Shown here piece after piece: positions 7,019 to 9,794 of a DNA stretch of 9,794 bases (position 1 is its first letter; the number at the start of each line of letters is the position of its first letter). The notes under the pieces were generated by a model. That model ran no database searches. It worked only from the letters and a program-made list of their open reading frames with translations, and was not told the origin of the DNA. The stretch spans positions 1-9,794 of the forward strand of contig JAMCZD010000014.1 in NCBI GenBank assembly GCA_023473405.1, in the 5' to 3' direction. The position numbers and the translations under genes were made by a program. Source of the DNA: Candidatus Omnitrophota bacterium. GTDB taxonomy: Bacteria; Verrucomicrobiota; Verrucomicrobiia; Limisphaerales; UBA1319.

Positions 7019-7330
7019 TCAGGCCTTGGCTTCTCGTTTGGTGCCGCACTTCCAACACTTGCTGAACTGGCTGCCCAACTTTTCCCCACACCGGGAACAA
7101 GTCCAGGAAGCTCCGGCGGCGTTGGTCGGGCGTTGCCACTCTTCCACGAGGGCAACCGCTGCTGGATAGTCCGCCTCGTTCTCAACCCAGAGTTCGGCTT
7201 GAAATGGTGCTGAGGGAATCGTTTGGGACATTTGCTCGTTCAGTTCAACGCAGCGGATGCCAGCCTTCTGCAGTATGTTTTTGAGCAAACCCAGCTCCGC
7301 GCTATCGGGTGAAGTAAATATGCGTTTCAT
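7019..7330 (-). CDS. DUF2007 (putative signal-transducing) protein with C-terminal zinc ribbon
   Basis: The 103-residue product opens MKRIFTSPDSAELGLLKNILQKAGIRCVELNE, the typical start of DUF2007 proteins (a small GlnB-like beta-alpha fold). It continues with LWVENEADYPAAVALVEEW, the usual end of that domain (to about residue 66). A short linker leads to a zinc ribbon with two CxxC knuckles: CSRCG (about 79-83) and CWKCG (about 92-96), the second pair ending just before a basic tail (KREAKA). It is likely cytoplasmic. The domain's biochemical role is not established; it is commonly called a putative signal-transduction domain. It is the last gene of the right-hand minus-strand cluster, 90 nt after the membrane-protein gene. 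No clear Shine-Dalgarno precedes the ATG. Confidence 0.85.
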   Translation of the reverse strand: MKRIFTSPDSAELGLLKNILQKAGIRCVELNEQMSQTIPSAPFQAELWVENEADYPAAVALVEEWQRPTNAAGASWTCSRCGEKLGSQFSKCWKCGTKREAKA

Positions 7331-7408
7331 AAATGGTGCGCTTCGACGGTGCGGCCCACCGCGCTTTTGTATTTCATTTCGTGTGGGAACGCGGCCGCAA
7401 GCTCTCGA

Positions 7409-7414
7409 TTATAT
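7409..7414 (-). promoter_or_regulatory. Possible -10 box (TATAAT) upstream of the DUF2007 gene
   Basis: A perfect TATAAT reads on the minus strand 79 nt before the DUF2007 start, just past the stop of the preceding gene. No good -35 hexamer is found at 16-18 nt spacing, so this is only suggestive. Confidence 0.25.
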
Positions 7415-7420
7415 GCGCGC

Positions 7421-7660
7421 TCAAGACTGTGAGACGACACAGCAGGCGGACCCGGCCAAGGCCGGCGATTGCATTGACGTCCGAACGTTGCGGAGGTGGT
7501 CCCACACTCCAAACACATTGAGTAGCCAAAGGATCACCGCCACCACCACCACGATGTTAATTATCTTTTTAATCTTACCATCCATGGGGATATAGGTGTT
7601 AACGAGCCAGAGTAAAACTCCGACAATGATCAGAGTGATGACAACTGTAATTAATGGCAT
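7421..7660 (-). CDS. Small two-helix membrane protein, Thivi_2564-like
   Basis: The 79-residue product has two hydrophobic helices, about residues 3-22 (LITVVITLIIVGVLLWLVNT) and 34-50 (INIVVVVAVILWLLNVF), joined by the characteristic loop YIPMDGKIKKI. That pattern is the hallmark of the small Thivi_2564 family of inner-membrane proteins, whose function is unknown. The tail after residue 53 (DHLRNVRTSMQSPALAGSACCVVSQS) is longer than the core family seems to need and has low information content. A good Shine-Dalgarno, AAGGA, sits 5 nt before the ATG, the clearest ribosome site in the window. The start overlaps the end of the preceding gene by 10 nt, so the two are probably translated together. 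Confidence 0.8.
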   Translation of the reverse strand: MPLITVVITLIIVGVLLWLVNTYIPMDGKIKKIINIVVVVAVILWLLNVFGVWDHLRNVRTSMQSPALAGSACCVVSQS

Positions 7661-7959
7661 ATTTTTCCTTGCGCTTTGTTCAAATCCACCGCCGGCTGGT
7701 ACGCCCCCGCGCCGGCCAACAGCGGTCCACCAGTAAAGTTGATCCAGGACGCGGCCACCGCCGGTTCCTTCTGTGTGACCTTGCCGCCAGGGGCGGACTT
7801 GGTCACCGCCGTGCCCGCTTTGCCGGTCTTTTTGATCGTTGTGGCGAGCACCTTGGTAACGGCATTGACCGTCACCTGGACAAGCTCACCCGTCCCTTTG
7901 ATCCCGGCAACATTCCCATCTTTTGCCGTCTCAATTATCCCCGAGTGTCTGGTTTGCAT
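7651..7959 (-). CDS. Hypothetical protein, 102 residues, with helical 'KGTGELVQVTVNAVTKVLATTIKKTGKAGTAV' segment
   Basis: The function is not recognised. The start is taken at ATG 7959; a GTG at 7998 would add 13 charged residues, and neither has a good Shine-Dalgarno. Residues 1-55 (SGIIETAKDGNVAGIKGTGELVQ and onward) are regular, Val/Ala/Gly/Thr-rich and lack aromatic residues. They resemble the first repeat of longer helical proteins I recall from environmental bacteria in which 'GTGE/VTV/TGKAGTAV' blocks recur. Residues 55-102 (SAPGGKVTQKEPAVAASW ... NKAQGKICH) lack that pattern and look degenerate, so the gene may be a shortened or frame-disturbed copy. Its last 10 nt overlap the membrane-protein gene, which supports co-translation and real coding. 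Confidence 0.6.
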   Translation of the reverse strand: MQTRHSGIIETAKDGNVAGIKGTGELVQVTVNAVTKVLATTIKKTGKAGTAVTKSAPGGKVTQKEPAVAASWINFTGGPLLAGAGAYQPAVDLNKAQGKICH

Positions 7960-8046
7960 GTTTGGCTTTCTGTCGTTTTGCGCTCTCTCTTTTACCACTG
8001 ATCTTACGCTACGCCATTCGTTGGTCCTCCGCTATGGGGTGAAACC

Positions 8047-8130
8047 CTACCGGTGTTTGAGTTGCTCTTCCACTTGGCGGTGCCAGGTGGCTTGGGGGTT
8101 GAGGCTCAGAAAGCGAAGGGTGGTTTTCAT
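8047..8130 (-). CDS. 27-codon ORF coupled to the radical SAM gene, resembling a RaiA/HPF N-terminus
   Basis: The ORF reads MKTTLRFLSLNPQATWHRQVEEQLKHR and then TAG. Its ATG overlaps the TGA stop of the radical SAM gene in the four-base arrangement ATGA, the classic sign of translational coupling. The peptide resembles the first strand and helix of ribosome-hibernation RaiA/HPF-type proteins (beta strand LRFLSLNP, then a helix with Trp and 'EEQLK'), but the remaining 70 or more residues are absent. A second in-frame TAG lies 12 nt after the first, and no other frame continues the family pattern. It could be the remnant of a degraded hibernation-factor gene or a genuine small peptide. The family assignment is a memory-based guess. 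Confidence 0.45.
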   Translation of the reverse strand: MKTTLRFLSLNPQATWHRQVEEQLKHR

Positions 8131-9542
8131 ATTCGTTCAGGCGTGGTTTGCATCTGTATTGGGTTGGTGCCGGGAAAAGGGCGCCACTGGCGCCGGAGGT
8201 CCGCGTAGGCCTTGCGATCCAGGCGGCTGTTATTCCGGTAGGAGAGGTTGGCCACCAGGCTGACCACGGGCTTGCCGCGTCGCCACAAGCTGCCCCACAC
8301 CCGGCCCAGCAGGCGCGGCATGGAATAGAAGCTCCGATTGCAGGCGATCATCTCCTGGATGATGCCTTCCAGAGACAAGTGCTTGTACCGCGCCACCGGG
8401 AAGGTCAGCGTGTAGTATTTCCAGTCCTCGGGAAACACGGTGAGGGCGATGCGGTCATCGGATTTCATCTGATCCCACAGGCGCGTGCCGGGCAAGGGCG
8501 TAAGAAACAGCGTGTTGAGGTTGTCCACGCCGTATTGGCTTGCCGCCTCGGCGATCCGTTGGCCGATGCCCGGTTCGTCAACATCCAATCCGATGATAAA
8601 GGAACCCGCCACCAGGATGCTGTGCCGCTGGATGCGCCTTACGGACGCGCGAAAGTCCCGGCCTTTTAGCAGGTTGAACTTCTTGCCCACTTCCCGAAGC
8701 CCTTCCGGCGATGGGGACTCGAAGCCGATGAAGACGCCGCGGCATCCGGCCTGCGCGGCCAGCCTCAGCAGTTCTTCGTCGTCAGCGAAGTTGATGGTGG
8801 CCTGGGCAATCCATTGCTTGCGCAGGTTTGCCTCAGCCAGCGCGCGGAACAAGTCCTTCGCGCGGGCGACGTGTTCCGGGCGCGTGCCGATGAGATTGTC
8901 GTCCACCACCAGAACTCGCTTCTCGCGGATGGACTGGAATTCGCGCACGACCTCCGGGATGGGTCGCTGGCGGTACTGGGCCCCATTGAACGTCGTCACG
9001 CTGCAAAAGTTGCAGTTCAATGGACAACCGCGCGTGGTCTGAATGGCGCCAAAGGCATATCCCTCGGGCAGCAGATCATGTCGGGCGGGCGCGAAATCGT
9101 TGATGTCCGCATGCCCTCCGTCATACTGCCGCTTCAGGCCGCCGCGCCGGAAGTCCTCCAAAACGCGCGGCCAGATGCCCTCGGCTTCCCTCGTGACCAC
9201 CGAGTCCACGCGCGCCATGACCTCGTCCACGCACATAGTGGCATGAATGCCGCCCATGATGACAGGCACGCCCAAGCGCCGGAAATAAGCGGCCACTTCG
9301 TAAGCGCGGGGCGCCTGCGAGGTGAACGCGGTGATACCGACCAAATCCGGCCGGGGCATGGCCGGGTAGTCCGGTGCACCGAAATTCTCGTCCACGATGA
9401 CGACTTCCCACTCCGGCGGGGTCAGCCCCGCGAGCACCATCAGGCTGAGCGGTTTCCAAACGCGGTAACGATTCCAGCGGCTTTCCTTGGCGCTGACGCT
9501 GCTGACCAGCGGATTGGTTGGATTAATCAGGTAGAGTCGCAT
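8127..9542 (-). CDS. B12-binding-domain radical SAM protein
   Basis: The 471-residue product is in the cobalamin-dependent radical SAM class. Residues 1-140 form the Rossmann-like B12-binding domain (LYLINPTNPLVS, VVIVDENFGAPDYP, DLVGITAFTSQAPRAYEVAAYF, GVPVIMGGIHATM); there is no DxHxxG motif, as is usual in this class. The 4Fe-4S/SAM site is C173-PLN-C177-NF-C180 within TTRGCPLNCNFCSV. The barrel carries VLVVDDNLIG (210-219), GVFIGFESPSPEGL (269-282), GSFIIGLDVDEPG (313-325) and TPLPGT (348-353). The C-terminal 100 residues are a helical tail typical of the group. Relatives are often methyltransferases acting on unreactive carbons, or lipid/hopanoid-modifying enzymes; the substrate cannot be told here. 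GGAAUGAG lies just upstream of the ATG. It follows the Hsp20 gene and is coupled to the short ORF at 8130. Confidence 0.93.
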   Translation of the reverse strand: MRLYLINPTNPLVSSVSAKESRWNRYRVWKPLSLMVLAGLTPPEWEVVIVDENFGAPDYPAMPRPDLVGITAFTSQAPRAYEVAAYFRRLGVPVIMGGIHATMCVDEVMARVDSVVTREAEGIWPRVLEDFRRGGLKRQYDGGHADINDFAPARHDLLPEGYAFGAIQTTRGCPLNCNFCSVTTFNGAQYRQRPIPEVVREFQSIREKRVLVVDDNLIGTRPEHVARAKDLFRALAEANLRKQWIAQATINFADDEELLRLAAQAGCRGVFIGFESPSPEGLREVGKKFNLLKGRDFRASVRRIQRHSILVAGSFIIGLDVDEPGIGQRIAEAASQYGVDNLNTLFLTPLPGTRLWDQMKSDDRIALTVFPEDWKYYTLTFPVARYKHLSLEGIIQEMIACNRSFYSMPRLLGRVWGSLWRRGKPVVSLVANLSYRNNSRLDRKAYADLRRQWRPFPGTNPIQMQTTPERI

Positions 9543-9690
9543 TTCTCATTCCGCGTCACGGTTGGGTCACGCGGGAAGTATCAGGGAAATCTCTTGAATG
9601 GCACTATGCACCAGGCTGTCGACCGGGAAACTCTCCAGCGCGCGGCGTTTCGTGTCGCGAGCCTGAGCACGCACTCCGATATAAGGAACG

Positions 9691-9706
9691 GGCGGGTTTG
9701 CCCGCC
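9691..9706 (-). terminator. GC-rich hairpin after the Hsp20 stop codon
   Basis: GGCGGG and CCCGCC are perfect 6-bp arms with a 4-nt loop, 16 nt after the Hsp20 stop. The following bases (CGTTCCTTATAT) hold only scattered Ts, so it may be a weak terminator, an mRNA-stabilising hairpin or another REP-like element. Confidence 0.4.
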
Positions 9707-9722
9707 TTGCCACTGCATCCGC

Positions 9723-9794
9723 TCAGGCGACCTTGACCTCGATTTGCCGCGGCTTGGCCTTCTCGGCCTTGGCCAGATGCACGGTGAGCACGCC
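9723..9794 (-). CDS. Hsp20 / alpha-crystallin family small heat-shock protein, C-terminal end only
   Basis: Only the last 23 codons and the stop are in the window; the rest lies past the right edge. The sequence GVLTVHLAKAEKAKPRQIEVKVA is the typical end of a bacterial Hsp20: the last strand of the alpha-crystallin domain ('DGVLTVxLPK' pattern), then 'PRxIEVK', where the Ile is part of the C-terminal anchoring motif. These proteins hold unfolding proteins as ATP-independent chaperones in the cytoplasm. It is on the same strand as the radical SAM gene, 180 nt upstream, with a hairpin in between, so the two may be separate transcripts. Confidence 0.85.
   Translation of the reverse strand, partial: GVLTVHLAKAEKAKPRQIEVKVA

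Noticed and set aside
7676..8669. Plus-strand frames of 173-195 codons at 7676-8263 and 8148-8669
   Set aside because: They lie opposite the hypothetical, short and radical SAM genes on the minus strand, have no family pattern, and lack ribosome-binding sites.
9567..9722. Minus-strand frame of 51 codons directly after the Hsp20 stop
   Set aside because: It continues the Hsp20 frame past its stop by chance and has only GTG starts without a ribosome site; its first part is the GC hairpin. The Hsp20 C-terminus is already complete at the stop.

Overview
The window looks like chromosomal DNA of a Verrucomicrobiota bacterium, most likely a Pedosphaera/Limisphaerales-type lineage. Three things point there: a PEP-CTERM exosortase-sorted protein, a pseudopilin-like protein with an H-X9-DG motif, and a secreted protein ending in the 'LExSTNLxxW ... 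YYR' module common in this phylum. This is a judgement from remembered families, not from a search.

Left block (1-4827, all minus strand, transcribed right to left). Four genes lie head to tail: a PEP-CTERM surface protein (4827-3952), a secreted concanavalin-like protein (3925-2957), a pseudopilin-like protein (3006-2218, overlapping the previous gene by 50 nt) and a secreted GH127 (DUF1680) glycosidase (2147 to beyond position 1). The GH127 reading frame is open across the left edge and carries the Glu-x-Cys and Cys-Cys residues of the family's zinc/thiolate site.

Control region (4828-5498). On the minus strand this holds a clear cobalamin (B12) riboswitch (about 5222-5360). About 110 nt downstream is an intrinsic terminator with a U-run (5071-5112), followed by three GC-rich REP-like palindromes. 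The only genes downstream in that orientation are the left block, so the surface/pseudopilin operon is predicted to be off when B12 is plentiful. This is the most interesting part of the window: a B12-controlled, exosortase- and pseudopilin-associated surface gene set with no recognisable TonB receptor or B12 synthesis gene in view.

Middle (5499-6854, plus strand). A divergent, secreted GH29 alpha-L-fucosidase. Together with GH127 it suggests a polysaccharide-degrading lifestyle.

Right block (7019-9794, minus strand, transcribed right to left). The C-terminal end of an Hsp20 small heat-shock protein runs off the right edge. It is followed by a B12-binding radical SAM enzyme, a 27-codon ORF coupled to it by an ATGA overlap (resembling the N-terminus of a RaiA/HPF ribosome-hibernation protein), an unrecognised 102-residue protein, a small two-helix membrane protein (Thivi_2564-like) and a DUF2007 protein with a C-terminal zinc ribbon. 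The tight spacing suggests one transcription unit, perhaps stress related. No tRNA, rRNA, CRISPR array or insertion sequence was seen.
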